Part shown: positions 25,979 to 35,980 of the stretch, one piece after another
How positions within the stretch are numbered: the stretch's first letter is position 1
Layout: every line of letters begins with the position of its first letter
Source of the DNA: DASXKD01 sp963734725
GTDB taxonomy: Bacteria > Actinomycetota > Actinomycetes > Streptosporangiales > Streptosporangiaceae
Direction: 5' to 3'
Assembly: GCA_963734725.1 (NCBI GenBank)
Contig: CAVTIX010000009.1
Coordinates: 496,001 to 560,000 of the forward strand
DNA length: 64,000 bases
The notes under the pieces: model-generated
The model's database searches: none
What the model was told of the DNA's origin: nothing
Seen by the model: only the letters and a program-made list of their open reading frames with translations
Translations under genes and position numbers: made by a program

Positions 25979-27040
25979 CTACCTGGGCATCCACTCCACG
26001 TAGAAGATGCCCAGGCCGAGCGCGACGAACAGCCCGCTGATCAGCCAGAACCTGATCACGATGGTGGTTTCCGCCCAGCCCTTCAACTCGAAATGGTGCT
26101 GCAGCGGCGCCATGCGGAAGACCCGGCGCCCGGTCATCTTGAACGAGCCCACCTGAATGATCACCGACAGGGCGATCACCACGAACAGGCCGCCGAGGAT
26201 CGCCAGGAGCAACTGGGTCTTGGTGCACACGGCCAGGCCGGCCAGCACCCCGCCGAGGGCGAGCGACCCGGTGTCACCCATGAAGATGCGGGCCGGCGGG
26301 GCGTTCCACCATAGGAACCCGAAGCAGGCCGCGAGCACGGCGGCGGCGACCACCGCCAGGTCCAGCGGATCCCGGACGATGTAGCAGCGCGGGGCGAGGA
26401 AGCTCGTGCAGTCGTTGCGGAGCTGCCAGTTCCCGATCAGCACGTAGGCGGCGAGGACCAGGCAGGCGGACCCGGTGGCCAGGCCGTCCAGGCCGTCGGT
26501 GAGGTTGACCGCGTTGGACGTGCCGGCGATCAGGAAGACGATCCACAGCACGAACGGCGCCAGCCCCAGGGTGGGGCCGAAGTCCCGCAGGAACGACAGA
26601 TGCGAGTCGGCGGGGGTGATGTCGTACCCGTCGGCGAACCGCTGCTGCAGGACCAGCAGCGCGAACACCGCGCCCACCACCGCCTGCCCGGCCAGCTTGG
26701 CGCTGCTGCGCAGGCCGAGGCTCCGCTGCTTGTAGATCTTGATGAAGTCGTCGATGAAGCCGACGAAGCCAAGCCCGGCCATCAGCATCATGACCAGCAG
26801 CCCGGACACCGAGGGCACCTGGCCGGTGGCCACGTTCCCGACGAAGTACCCGACCACCGAGGCGATTACGATGACCGTCCCGCCCATGGTGGGCGTGCCC
26901 CGCTTGGTGACGTGCGCCGCCGGGCCTTCTTCCCTGATCAGCTGCCCGTACCCGCGCCGGGAGAAGATCTTGATCGCGAGCGGGGTGCCCAGCAGCGCCA
27001 GCAGCAGTGAGACCCCGCCGGCCACGAGGATGGTCTTCAC
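25979..27040 (-). CDS. mraY: phospho-N-acetylmuramoyl-pentapeptide transferase
   Basis: Transfers phospho-MurNAc-pentapeptide to undecaprenyl phosphate to make lipid I. Ten membrane segments. Active-site motifs: GTPTMGGTVIV, GFIDDFIKIYKQRSLGL (the DD pair), NLTDGLDGLATG, and FMGDTGSLALGG followed by PLQHHFELKGW. Length 353 residues, standard. The start overlaps the murF stop by 4 bases. Confidence 0.97.
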   Translation of the reverse strand: MKTILVAGGVSLLLALLGTPLAIKIFSRRGYGQLIREEGPAAHVTKRGTPTMGGTVIVIASVVGYFVGNVATGQVPSVSGLLVMMLMAGLGFVGFIDDFIKIYKQRSLGLRSSAKLAGQAVVGAVFALLVLQQRFADGYDITPADSHLSFLRDFGPTLGLAPFVLWIVFLIAGTSNAVNLTDGLDGLATGSACLVLAAYVLIGNWQLRNDCTSFLAPRCYIVRDPLDLAVVAAAVLAACFGFLWWNAPPARIFMGDTGSLALGGVLAGLAVCTKTQLLLAILGGLFVVIALSVIIQVGSFKMTGRRVFRMAPLQHHFELKGWAETTIVIRFWLISGLFVALGLGIFYVEWMPR

Positions 27041-28422
27041 CTGGCTGCCTCCCCGGTGAGGGCGAGAGCCACACGTTCCAGGCCGATCGTCCGGGACGCT
27101 TTGACCAGTACCACGTCTCCGGGGCCCAGGAGGTTCCCGAGCGCGGTCACCGCGCTTCCGGCGTCCGGCACGCTGATCAGCTCGCCGCGCCAGGACCGCT
27201 CGGCCTTGGCGCCGGTCAGCATCGGCGCGGCATTCTCGCCCACCACGATGAGCCCGGCCACGCCGGCGCGCGCGGCGAGCCCGCCGGCTTCCTCATGCCG
27301 CTGCCGTGACTCATCTCCCAGCTCGTTCATGGGCCCGAGCACCGCGAACGCCCGCCGGCCCCGGGCCACCGTGGCCAGGGTTTCCAGCGCCGCCGCCATC
27401 CCCTCCGGGTTCGCGTTGTACGCGTCGTTGATCACGGTGACCCCGTCGGCGCGCTCGGTGACCTCCATCCGCCACTTGCTGCGCGGCGCCGCGGCGGACA
27501 GGCCCTCGGCCACCTCCGTGACGGGCATGCCCAGCTCGCCCGCGATCGCCGCCGCGGCGAGGGCGTTCACCACGTTGTGCGCGCCAAGCAGGCGCAGCCG
27601 CACCGGGGCGGCGCCCGCCGGGGTCACCAGGGTGAAGACGGCCCGGCCGTCGCCGCCCAGCGTGACGCCGTCCGCGCGGACCGTTGCCCCGGGGCGCAAG
27701 CCGAACGTCACCACGCGGGCGGCGGTCCGTTCCGCCATGGCCAGCACCCGCGGGTCGTCGGCGTTCAGCAGCGCCACCCCGTCCGGGGGAAGGGCGGCGG
27801 GCAGTTCCCCTTTGGCCCGGGCCACTTCGGCCAGGCCGCCGAACTCGCCGGCATGGGCAAGCCCGACGCACAGCACGGCGCCCAGCCGGGGCGGCGCGAT
27901 CGCGCAGAGCTGCGCGATATGCCCGGGGCCCCGAGCGGACAGTTCCAGCACCAGGTACCGGGTGTCCGCGGTGACCCGCAGCACGGTCAGCGGGTGGCCG
28001 ATCTCGTTGTTGTAAGACTCATAGGGCGCGACGGCCGGGCCCAGCCGCTCGACGAGCTGCGCGGCCAGGTCCTTGGTGGTGGTCTTGCCGACCGACCCGG
28101 TGATGCCGGCGATAGTCAGGCCGGGCAGCGCCGCGACGACCGCCCGGGCGAGGGCTGCCATCGCGCCGGGCACGTCGGGGACGATCAGCGCGGGCGCGCC
28201 GACCGGGCGGCTGGCGAGCACCGCCACCGCCCCGCCGGCGATGGCGGCAGTGGCGAAATCGTGCCCGTCAGCGTTCTCCCCGGGCAGGGCCGCGAACAGC
28301 GACCCGGGCCCGGCCTTGCGCGAGTCGATGACGACCGAATCGGCCACGGCGCCGGGATCGGCGCCCGCGCCGAGACTCGCGCCGGTGATCTCCGCGATCG
28401 AGGCCAGGGACAGCGGGATCAC
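27037..28422 (-). CDS. murF: UDP-MurNAc-tripeptide-D-Ala-D-Ala ligase
   Basis: Adds the D-Ala-D-Ala dipeptide to complete the muramyl pentapeptide. N-terminal domain DSRKAGPGSLFAALPGENAD; ATP loop GITGSVGKTTTKDL; EIGHPLTVLR; central NALAAAAIAGELGM; C-terminal VINDAYNANPEGMAAAL and GPMNELGD, both characteristic of MurF. Length 461 residues. It overlaps murE upstream and mraY downstream by 4 bases each. Confidence 0.97.
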   Translation of the reverse strand: MIPLSLASIAEITGASLGAGADPGAVADSVVIDSRKAGPGSLFAALPGENADGHDFATAAIAGGAVAVLASRPVGAPALIVPDVPGAMAALARAVVAALPGLTIAGITGSVGKTTTKDLAAQLVERLGPAVAPYESYNNEIGHPLTVLRVTADTRYLVLELSARGPGHIAQLCAIAPPRLGAVLCVGLAHAGEFGGLAEVARAKGELPAALPPDGVALLNADDPRVLAMAERTAARVVTFGLRPGATVRADGVTLGGDGRAVFTLVTPAGAAPVRLRLLGAHNVVNALAAAAIAGELGMPVTEVAEGLSAAAPRSKWRMEVTERADGVTVINDAYNANPEGMAAALETLATVARGRRAFAVLGPMNELGDESRQRHEEAGGLAARAGVAGLIVVGENAAPMLTGAKAERSWRGELISVPDAGSAVTALGNLLGPGDVVLVKASRTIGLERVALALTGEAAR

Positions 28423-29990
28423 TGGATTCCCTCGCTCAGGCCGCCGCGCCGCAGCCGGGCGATCGCGCCCGCCGCGACCTCGCGGTCGTCGAACGGGATC
28501 ACCTGCTGCCCGATGTACTGCCCGCGTTCATGTCCCTTGCCAGCCACCACTATGACGTCTCCCTTGTCGGCCATGGCAACGGCCAGGCCGATGGCGGCGG
28601 CCCGGTCGGGCTCGACGATGATCCGCGCCCGCTCCGGCTCGCCGATGGAAAGCACCCCGTCCAGCATCTCCGCGAGTATCGCCAGGGGGTCCTCCGAGCG
28701 GGGGTTGTCACTGGTCAGGATGGCCAGGTCGGCCAGGCGCGCGGCGGCGGCGCCCATCAGCGGCCGCTTGGCGCTGTCCCGGTCGCCGCCGCAGCCCAGC
28801 ACGATGGCCAGGCGGCCGCTGGTGACCGGGCGCAGCGCCCGGAGCACCGCCTCCACGGCGCCCGGCTTGTGAGAATAGTCAACGAGGACGGTGAAATCCT
28901 GGCCTGCGTCAACTCGCTCCAATCGCCCCGGCACCCCGGGGCAGGCGGCCACCCCGGCCACCGCCGTGGCCAGGTGCACCCCCGCTTCGACCAGCGCGAC
29001 CACCGAGGCGAGCGCGTTGGCCACGTTGTAGGGCCCGGGCAGGGCGACGCTGGCGTCGGCCTCGACTCCGCCGGGGCCGACGATGCGGAACGTGCTCCCA
29101 TCCGCCCCGCAGCGCACGTCGGCGGCCCGCCAGTCCGCATCCGGGTCGCCGTCCGCGGAGAACGTGACCACCGGGATGCGCGCGCCGTCGGCGAGGCGCC
29201 GGCCGTGCTCGTCGTCGATGTTCACCACCCCGAGCCGCGCGTAGGCGGGCGAGAACAGGGTGGACTTCGCGGCAAAGTACTTCTCCAGGCTGCCGTGGAA
29301 GTCCAGGTGGTCCTGGGACAGGTTGGTGAAGACGGCCACCTCGTAGGAGGTGCCCGACACCCGGCCGAGCGCCAGCGCGTGGCTGGACACCTCCATCGCC
29401 GCCGCGGTGACCCCGCGCTCGACCATCGTGGCGAACAGGGCCTGCAGGTCGGCCGCTTCCGGGGTGGTGAGCTTGCTCTGCTCGGTGGCCCCCGCTATCC
29501 GGGTCTCCACCCCGCCAATCAGGCCGGTCAGGTGGCCGGCCCGGCGCAGCGCGGATTCCAGCAGGTAGGTGGTGGTGGTCTTGCCACTCGTCCCGGTCAC
29601 GCCGATCAGCAGCAGCCGGGCCGAGGGATGGCGGTAGACCCACGACGCCACCTCGCCAAGCCGGGCCCGGGGGTCGGCGACGACGAAGACGGGCACCCCG
29701 CAGGCGCGGGCGGACTCCCGGCCCACCGGGTCGGTGAGCACGGCGACCGCCCCCGCCGACACCGCGTCCTGGCAGAACTCGGCGCCATGATGGTTGCCGC
29801 CGGGAAGCGCGGCATACAGGTCGCCGGGCCGTACCCGGCGCGAGTCGTGGGTGGCACCGCAGACCAGCCGCGGGCCGTCGGGGCCGGTGAAGGGGTCAGG
29901 GCCCGGGCCGGCCATGACGACCCCGAGCAGCGCGGCGAGCCCGGACAAGGGCCGGCCCTGCGCGCTGAGGGGACGCGGATCCGCAGGCAC
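28419..29990 (-). CDS. murE: UDP-MurNAc-L-Ala-D-Glu:meso-diaminopimelate ligase
   Basis: Adds the third amino acid of the stem peptide. ATP loop GVTGTSGKTTTTYLLESAL; THDSRRVRPGDLYAALPGGN near the N-terminus; DHLDFHGSLEKYF in the central domain. TSDNPRSEDP carries the DNPR motif that selects meso-diaminopimelate, so the wall is predicted to be mDAP-type. Length 523 residues from GTG 29990; the first 20 residues are poorly conserved and the true start could be slightly later. ftsI ends 18 bp upstream. Confidence 0.96.
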   Translation of the reverse strand: MPADPRPLSAQGRPLSGLAALLGVVMAGPGPDPFTGPDGPRLVCGATHDSRRVRPGDLYAALPGGNHHGAEFCQDAVSAGAVAVLTDPVGRESARACGVPVFVVADPRARLGEVASWVYRHPSARLLLIGVTGTSGKTTTTYLLESALRRAGHLTGLIGGVETRIAGATEQSKLTTPEAADLQALFATMVERGVTAAAMEVSSHALALGRVSGTSYEVAVFTNLSQDHLDFHGSLEKYFAAKSTLFSPAYARLGVVNIDDEHGRRLADGARIPVVTFSADGDPDADWRAADVRCGADGSTFRIVGPGGVEADASVALPGPYNVANALASVVALVEAGVHLATAVAGVAACPGVPGRLERVDAGQDFTVLVDYSHKPGAVEAVLRALRPVTSGRLAIVLGCGGDRDSAKRPLMGAAAARLADLAILTSDNPRSEDPLAILAEMLDGVLSIGEPERARIIVEPDRAAAIGLAVAMADKGDVIVVAGKGHERGQYIGQQVIPFDDREVAAGAIARLRRGGLSEGIQ

Positions 29991-30008
29991 GCGCAGAGGT
30001 TACCGCTG

Positions 30009-32192
30009 TCACCGGGCGGTGAGGGGCACGTCCGGGCGCTTGGCGTCGTCCGGGGGGATCTTGAGCGACGCGAGCGCGAACTTCATTACCTGGTAAAAGG
30101 CCGGGCCGGCGACGTAGTTGCCGAAATAGTCGCCCTTCTTGGGGTTTTGGATGTTGACCGCCACGACGAGCTTGGGGTTGCTGGCCGGCGCGATGCCGAT
30201 GTAGCTCGATCCGTACTGGCACAGGCAGTGCGCCTTGGGATCCCAGACCTGGGCGGTCCCGGTCTTGGACGCGACCGAGTACCCGGGGATCTCCCCCCAG
30301 GGCTGGTAAGCCAGGGTGGCGTCGAGGTAAGGGACCTGCTGCAGGATGCTGATGAGCTCCGACGCGGTGGAGGCCTTGATCACCCGCTGGGTGTGCGGGC
30401 GCGGGGCGGGGGCGAAGTGCCCGCCGGGCCTGGTGGTGCCCGCCACGATGCTCGGCGACACCCGGACCCCGTGGTTGGCGATGGTTGCGTAGACGCCGGC
30501 CATCTGCACGGCGGTGGCCGCCACGCCCTGGCCGAACGCCAGGGTGTACCGCTCGTTTCCCCACCACCGGGACGGCGGCGGCAGCTGCCCGGCGCTCGCG
30601 GCGGGCAGCGGCAGGCCGGTCGGCACCCCCACGCCGAACTTGTGGAAGTAGTCGTACTGCGCCTGCGGGCTGACGTGCTGCGCGACCTGCACCATGCCGA
30701 CGTTGCTCGAGTGGGCCAGGACGCCGGCCAGGGTGAGCCGCTCGGTGGGGTGCCATTCCGCGTCGTGGAAGCTGTACCCGCCGATGTTGATCTGCTCCGG
30801 CACGGTGTATTTGGTCAGCGGCGTCTCACCATGCTCCAGCGCCGCCGCCGCGGTGATCACCTTGGCGGTGCTGCCCGGCGGGAAGATCCCGGCGACCGGC
30901 AGGTCCACCGTGTCCGCCAGGTCGGTCACGTTGCCAGGCTGGAAGGTCGGGTACTGGGCCAGGGCGAGGATCTTCCCGGTCTGCGGCTGCATGACCACGA
31001 TCGTGCAGGTGTCTGCCTTGGTCACCCGGACCCGGTGGGCGCAAGCCTGCTGGGCTGCCCACTGCAGCGGAGCGAGGATGGTCAGCCGCACGCTGCCGCC
31101 GGGCGCCATGGTGCGGCCCTTGTCCGAGGCGAACGGAATGGGCTGCCCGGTGACCCCCGTCTCCACCTGCTGCTTGCCGTCGCGGCCGGCCAGCAGTGCG
31201 TTGAAGGACTGTTCGATGCCTGCCTGGCCGCTGAGGTCGCCCTCGCCGTTGGTATTGGTGAAGCCCACGAGGCCGGCGGCCAGGTCCCCGTTGGGGTAGG
31301 AGCGGACGTAGGTGGGCCTGAGGGCGATGCCTACCACGTGATGGGCGGTCATCAGGGCTTCAATCTGGTTACCCACCGGGACGGGCACCCCTTGGGCCAG
31401 CACCACGTAGTCCCGCGACGTGGGATGGATGATCTTATTCAAGACCGTCGCCGCGGGCAGGTGCAGCGGGCCCGCCAGCAGGCCGGCGACCTGCTGACGC
31501 AGGGCCGCGGTGGCCGCGGGGGATTTCCCGGCAATCTGCGGCGGGTCCGCGATCACCGTGTCCTTTTGCACCGTTGTGGCCAGGAGCGTGCCGTCCGCTG
31601 TGGTAATCGCGCCCCGCTCGGCCGGGATGGTGATGACCTGGAGCCGGTACCGCGCGGCGTGCTTGGCGATGCTGGCGCCTTCCAGGCCCTGCAACTGGAT
31701 GAGCCTGCCCGCCACCAGGGAGAGCGCGAACCCGATGCACAGCAGGCTGGCGTGCAGTCGGCGGTTGGGGCTGGCCCGGCGAAGTTTCGGCCGGCGCACC
31801 TTGGTGCGGCGCACACGGCCGGGGCGGTCGCCCGGCCTGGCCGCGCCGGGGCGGGGCGCACCCGACCGGCCGGGCCGCGAGCCGGGGCTGCCGAGGGGCG
31901 GCCTGCCGGGGCGCGGGGCGCCGGGCCCTGGACGTCCGGCACTGGGCGCTCGCCGGCCCGGCGGTGGCCTGTGCGGGCGGGCGGCGCCAGGGCCGGGGTC
32001 ACCGCCGGGGGCATCCGCGCCGGGCTGCCGGGCGGTCCCCCGGCCGGCGTCGTGGGCCCGCCCCGCGTCGGGCGCCCGGCCGGTGTCGTGGGCCCGGCCG
32101 GCGCCAGGGCGGCGCGGGCCGGATGCGACCGGCGGCCGCCCGGGGCCGCGCGGCCGGTCCCGGCCGTCCCTGCCACCGCCGGGTGCGGTCAC
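30009..32192 (-). CDS. ftsI: septal peptidoglycan transpeptidase FtsI (class B PBP)
   Basis: Penicillin-binding protein that cross-links septal wall as the partner of FtsW. 727 residues. Residues 1-140 are an unusually long basic Gly/Pro/Arg tail in the cytoplasm, followed by the membrane segment LLCIGFALSLVAGRLIQLQG. The pedestal domain has RGAITTADGTLLATTV. The transpeptidase motifs are GSTAKVI (SxxK, active Ser), AHSSNVGM (SxN) and ASKTGTAQ (KTG). The GTG start overlaps the ftsL stop. The first part is so repetitive that some of it could be untranslated, but the ftsL overlap supports this start. Confidence 0.94.
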   Translation of the reverse strand: MTAPGGGRDGRDRPRGPGRPPVASGPRRPGAGRAHDTGRAPDAGRAHDAGRGTARQPGADAPGGDPGPGAARPHRPPPGRRAPSAGRPGPGAPRPGRPPLGSPGSRPGRSGAPRPGAARPGDRPGRVRRTKVRRPKLRRASPNRRLHASLLCIGFALSLVAGRLIQLQGLEGASIAKHAARYRLQVITIPAERGAITTADGTLLATTVQKDTVIADPPQIAGKSPAATAALRQQVAGLLAGPLHLPAATVLNKIIHPTSRDYVVLAQGVPVPVGNQIEALMTAHHVVGIALRPTYVRSYPNGDLAAGLVGFTNTNGEGDLSGQAGIEQSFNALLAGRDGKQQVETGVTGQPIPFASDKGRTMAPGGSVRLTILAPLQWAAQQACAHRVRVTKADTCTIVVMQPQTGKILALAQYPTFQPGNVTDLADTVDLPVAGIFPPGSTAKVITAAAALEHGETPLTKYTVPEQINIGGYSFHDAEWHPTERLTLAGVLAHSSNVGMVQVAQHVSPQAQYDYFHKFGVGVPTGLPLPAASAGQLPPPSRWWGNERYTLAFGQGVAATAVQMAGVYATIANHGVRVSPSIVAGTTRPGGHFAPAPRPHTQRVIKASTASELISILQQVPYLDATLAYQPWGEIPGYSVASKTGTAQVWDPKAHCLCQYGSSYIGIAPASNPKLVVAVNIQNPKKGDYFGNYVAGPAFYQVMKFALASLKIPPDDAKRPDVPLTAR

Positions 32193-32725
32193 GGCGTGTA
32201 CCCGGGAACCGTGGGGATCCCCGGCATGTTGCTTGGCTGGCTCTGCAGCCGTCCGGTGCTGAGGTTGAGGAAGCGCAGCCGCGGCTGTGGCACCATGCCC
32301 AAGGCGGCGGCGCGCTGCGCCAGCTGGTAGGGCGATTCCTCCGCCGCGACCTGGGCCTGGAGCGCCTGCACCCGTTGCGCGAGGGGGACGTTGCCCTGCT
32401 GCAGCGCGGTGATCTTGAAGGCGCCCGCGGCCAGGACCGTGTTGATCATCAGCAGGCAGAGCAGGCCCCCGCCGAGCAGCCCCACGATGAGGAAGACGAA
32501 CCGGGTGCGCGACTCCGGCGCGGTCCGCGGGCCCGGCCGTGGCCGGGCGGCACGCGGGCTGGCCGGCCGGTAGCCGGCTGGCCGGGAGGCGCCACGGCGC
32601 GGGACGGGCGGGGCGGTTGCCGGGCGGGTGCGGGCCGGGCGCGGACCGGCGGGCCGTGCCCTGGCCCGGCGCGGCTCGGCCGGGCGGGGCTGCCCGCGCT
32701 CCGTCACCTGCGTGCGCCCGTTCAC
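32189..32725 (-). CDS. ftsL: cell division protein FtsL
   Basis: Small bitopic divisome protein, 178 residues. Residues 1-70 are an Arg/Pro/Ala-rich basic cytoplasmic tail. One membrane segment follows (FVFLIVGLLGGGLLCLLMIN), then a periplasmic coiled coil (ITALQQGNVPLAQRVQALQA) and a tail ending VPGYTP. The size, place between rsmH and ftsI, and coiled coil identify it although FtsL sequences vary widely. Start is GTG 32725; the stop overlaps ftsI by 4 bases. Confidence 0.88.
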   Translation of the reverse strand: MNGRTQVTERGQPRPAEPRRARARPAGPRPARTRPATAPPVPRRGASRPAGYRPASPRAARPRPGPRTAPESRTRFVFLIVGLLGGGLLCLLMINTVLAAGAFKITALQQGNVPLAQRVQALQAQVAAEESPYQLAQRAAALGMVPQPRLRFLNLSTGRLQSQPSNMPGIPTVPGYTP

Positions 32726-32767
32726 CGCGTTTCCCCTGCGCTCATCGGTCGTTACCCCCGTCCCCGC

Positions 32768-33727
32768 TCACGCGGCGTCCCTGATCCTCAGCGCGGCCCG
32801 CAGCCGGGCCGAAGCGGCTCGTGGATTGGCGGCCACCTCGGCAGCGGTGGGGCGCTCGGCGCCCCTGGTGAGAAGCTGAAGCTGCGGCCTGGCCGCCGCC
32901 AGCGTGACCGGCAGTCCCCGCGGCGTGGTGTCCACCGCCCGGGCCGCGAGCGCCCGCTTGACCACGCGGTCTTCCAGCGAGTGGTAGGCCAGCACGACGA
33001 TGCGCCCGCCCAGCGCGAGCGCGTCCACCGCCGCTGGCAGGGCCCGCTCCAGCGTGTCAAGCTCACCGTTCACCTCGATCCGCAGCGCCTGGAAGGTGCG
33101 CTTGGCGGGATGCCCGCCGCTGCGGCGGGCGGGGGCGGGGATCGAGGCACGGATGATCTCGGTCAGCTGCGCGGTCGAGGTGAGCGGCGCGCGGGACCGC
33201 TCCCGCACCACGGCGTCGGCTATCTGCCGGGCGAATTTTTCCTCGCCGTAGTCGCGCAGCACCCGGCGCAGCCGGGTTGCCGGGTAGGTGTTGAGGACCT
33301 CGGCGGCCGTCAGCGACTGGCTCCGGTCCATCCGCATGTCGAGCGGGGCATCGTAGGAGTAGGCGAACCCCCGCTCCGGCTCGTCGAGCTGCGGCGAGGA
33401 CACTCCAAGGTCGAAAAGGAACCCATCGGCGGCGCTGTGGCCCTGCTCGTTCAGCACCTCGGTCACCTGGTCATAGACGGCGCGGATGACCGTGACCCGG
33501 TCCCCGTACCTGGCCAGCAGCCGGCGCGATTCCTCGACCGCGGCGGCGTCGGTGTCCAGCCCGATCAGCACCAGGCCCGGGTGGGCGTCCAGCAGCGCCT
33601 GCGCGTGGCCGGCCCGGCCGAGGGTGGCATCGACGAGGACCGCCCCGTTCCGGTCCAGGGCAGGTGCGAGGAGCGTGAGCACGCGCTCAAGGAGCACCGG
33701 CCGGTGACCGGCTCCCGGTGTGCCCAT
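32768..33727 (-). CDS. rsmH: 16S rRNA (cytosine1402-N4)-methyltransferase
   Basis: Methylates N4 of C1402 in 16S rRNA using S-adenosylmethionine. HRPVLLERVLTLLAP opens the protein; the SAM site includes LVDATLGRAGHAQALL, then LIGLDTDAAAVEE. FDLGVSSPQLDEPERGFAY and KRTFQALRIEVNGEL are family signatures, and VLAYHSLEDRVVKR lies near the end. The ATG at 33727 follows GGAGAGGGGCAGCG and gives 319 residues, the usual length; the open frame to 33952 is an upstream extension without support. Confidence 0.96.
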   Translation of the reverse strand: MGTPGAGHRPVLLERVLTLLAPALDRNGAVLVDATLGRAGHAQALLDAHPGLVLIGLDTDAAAVEESRRLLARYGDRVTVIRAVYDQVTEVLNEQGHSAADGFLFDLGVSSPQLDEPERGFAYSYDAPLDMRMDRSQSLTAAEVLNTYPATRLRRVLRDYGEEKFARQIADAVVRERSRAPLTSTAQLTEIIRASIPAPARRSGGHPAKRTFQALRIEVNGELDTLERALPAAVDALALGGRIVVLAYHSLEDRVVKRALAARAVDTTPRGLPVTLAAARPQLQLLTRGAERPTAAEVAANPRAASARLRAALRIRDAA

Positions 33728-33961
33728 CGCTGCCCCTCTCCAGGTCCCGTGCGCCACCACCGGCTCCGTGGCGCCGCCGTTCGTATGGCGGGCCGCCTGG
33801 CGAGCGGCACGCCGTGCCATGCGTGCCCGGCCAGGTCTCCATCCGCGCGATCGGTGCGGCGCCCGCGCCGCCTGGCGCCGGGGAAGTGACGTCAGCCGGC
33901 AGGCCGCCCTGCCGCGGGTGGAGACCTCGCCGTGCACGACTGGTGCCGCCATCGGCGCCAG

Positions 33962-34393
33962 TCACAAGACGCCGGGCAGCACCTCCTCCGACGCAGCAGA
34001 GAACGCGTCCTCCTGGTTCGCCAGGTAGGCCGTCCACGCCGCGCTATCCCAGATCTCCAGCCGGGTGTTGGCGCCGATCACGACGCACTCGCGCTGCAGC
34101 CCCGCGTAGTCACGCAGCCCTTGCGGGATCGTCACCCGGCCCTGCTTGTCCGGGATCTCATCCGAGGCGCTGGCAAAGAACACCCGGCTGTAGTCCCGCA
34201 CCGCCTTGGCCGTGACCGGGGCGGCGCGCAGGGCCTCGGTGATCCGCGCGAACTCCTCAGCCGGGAACACGTAGAGGCAGCGCTCCTGGCCCTTGGTGAT
34301 CACGACCCCGCCGGCGAGGTCCTCGCGGTACTTGGCCGGCAGGAACATCCGCCCCTTGTCGTCCAGGCGCGGTGAGTGAGTGCCAAGGAACAT
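33962..34393 (-). CDS. mraZ: transcriptional regulator MraZ
   Basis: AbrB-fold DNA-binding protein, first gene of the dcw cluster, known in other bacteria to repress its own operon. Two swapped-hairpin repeats: LDDKGRMFLPAKYREDL and IPDKQGRVTIPQGLRDYAGL. Length 143 residues, standard. Four direct GTGGRG repeats lie just upstream (see MraZ box). rsmH follows after 234 bp. Confidence 0.96.
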   Translation of the reverse strand: MFLGTHSPRLDDKGRMFLPAKYREDLAGGVVITKGQERCLYVFPAEEFARITEALRAAPVTAKAVRDYSRVFFASASDEIPDKQGRVTIPQGLRDYAGLQRECVVIGANTRLEIWDSAAWTAYLANQEDAFSAASEEVLPGVL

Positions 34394-34445
34394 CGGCGCT
34401 CACCTCCACTCCCCGCACCGCTGGGCCCGCACAGCCGCCGTGGTA

Positions 34446-34487
34446 CCCCACTGCGCTCCACTGTACTCCACAATCCTCCACATACAA
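34446..34487 (-). promoter_or_regulatory. MraZ box (four GTGGRG direct repeats) over a candidate mraZ promoter
   Basis: On the minus strand GTGGAG, GTGGAG, GTGGAG and GTGGGG occur at an exact 10 bp period (complements at 34476-34481, 34466-34471, 34456-34461, 34446-34451), 53-88 bp before the mraZ start. MraZ is known to bind short direct TGGRG-type repeats at a period near 10 bp. A possible promoter, TTGTAT (34482-34487) and TACAGT (34460-34465) 16 bp apart, overlaps the repeats, which fits repression by MraZ. Confidence 0.75.
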
Positions 34488-34572
34488 GGCCGATTGCTCC
34501 CCTCGGCGCCCCACGTGCTCCCCCTCGGGCTCGTTCACCTCCCCTCGCGCTTCTTCTCCGGGCGCCTGGGCC

Positions 34573-34625
34573 GGCCTTCGGCCCGGGCCGAAAGGCGGCC
34601 TTTCGGCCCGGGCCGAAAGGCCGCC
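34573..34625. repeat. 32 bp perfect palindrome with a partial direct copy, between mraZ and moxR
   Basis: 34594-34625 is a perfect palindrome of 16+16 bases with no spacer, centred on CCCGGG. A second copy of its core, TTCGGCCCGGGCCGAAAGGC, stands just before it at 34577-34596, giving a 25 bp direct repeat. It lies in the 513 bp gap between the divergent mraZ and moxR genes, upstream of both promoters, so it is not placed as a gene-end terminator. Apart from the MraZ box I see no other feature in this gap. Confidence 0.7.
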
Positions 34626-34906
34626 GGTGGGCTGCGGCTGCCCCCGCCAAGCCGCCGGGCCGGCTAATGCGGCCGGAAGCGCGAGGGGCGATTACAGAGG
34701 GCCAGAACGGGCGGGCGCGAAGGCAGCGGGTCCAGGCAGGGAGGCTCATGGAGCGCAGCCAGGCACGGCGCCATCTGAACCAGGCCGCAGCATCGCGCGT
34801 ATTCCCTGCAGGACGTACTGTCTGTTAGCACGGTTAGTCGGGCGCCGTGGACAGGCGGTGCGCCAGCAGCCCGGCGCGCAGGGCAGCGTCCGAGGGAGAG
34901 GGACAC

Positions 34907-35884
<978 letters not shown>

Positions 35885-35980
35885 GCGGCGCCGGGCCGGC
35901 CGCCGGAAAGGAGACCGCCGCTAGCATGGACATCAGCCCGTCCGTAAGTTGAGAAGAGCAGGGTCGAGGAAGGGCGCCGC

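Noticed and set aside
28530..32330. Open frame of 1266 residues on the plus strand across murE and ftsI
   Set aside because: It spans two well-supported genes on the other strand, has no ribosome-binding site at its start and no recognisable domain.
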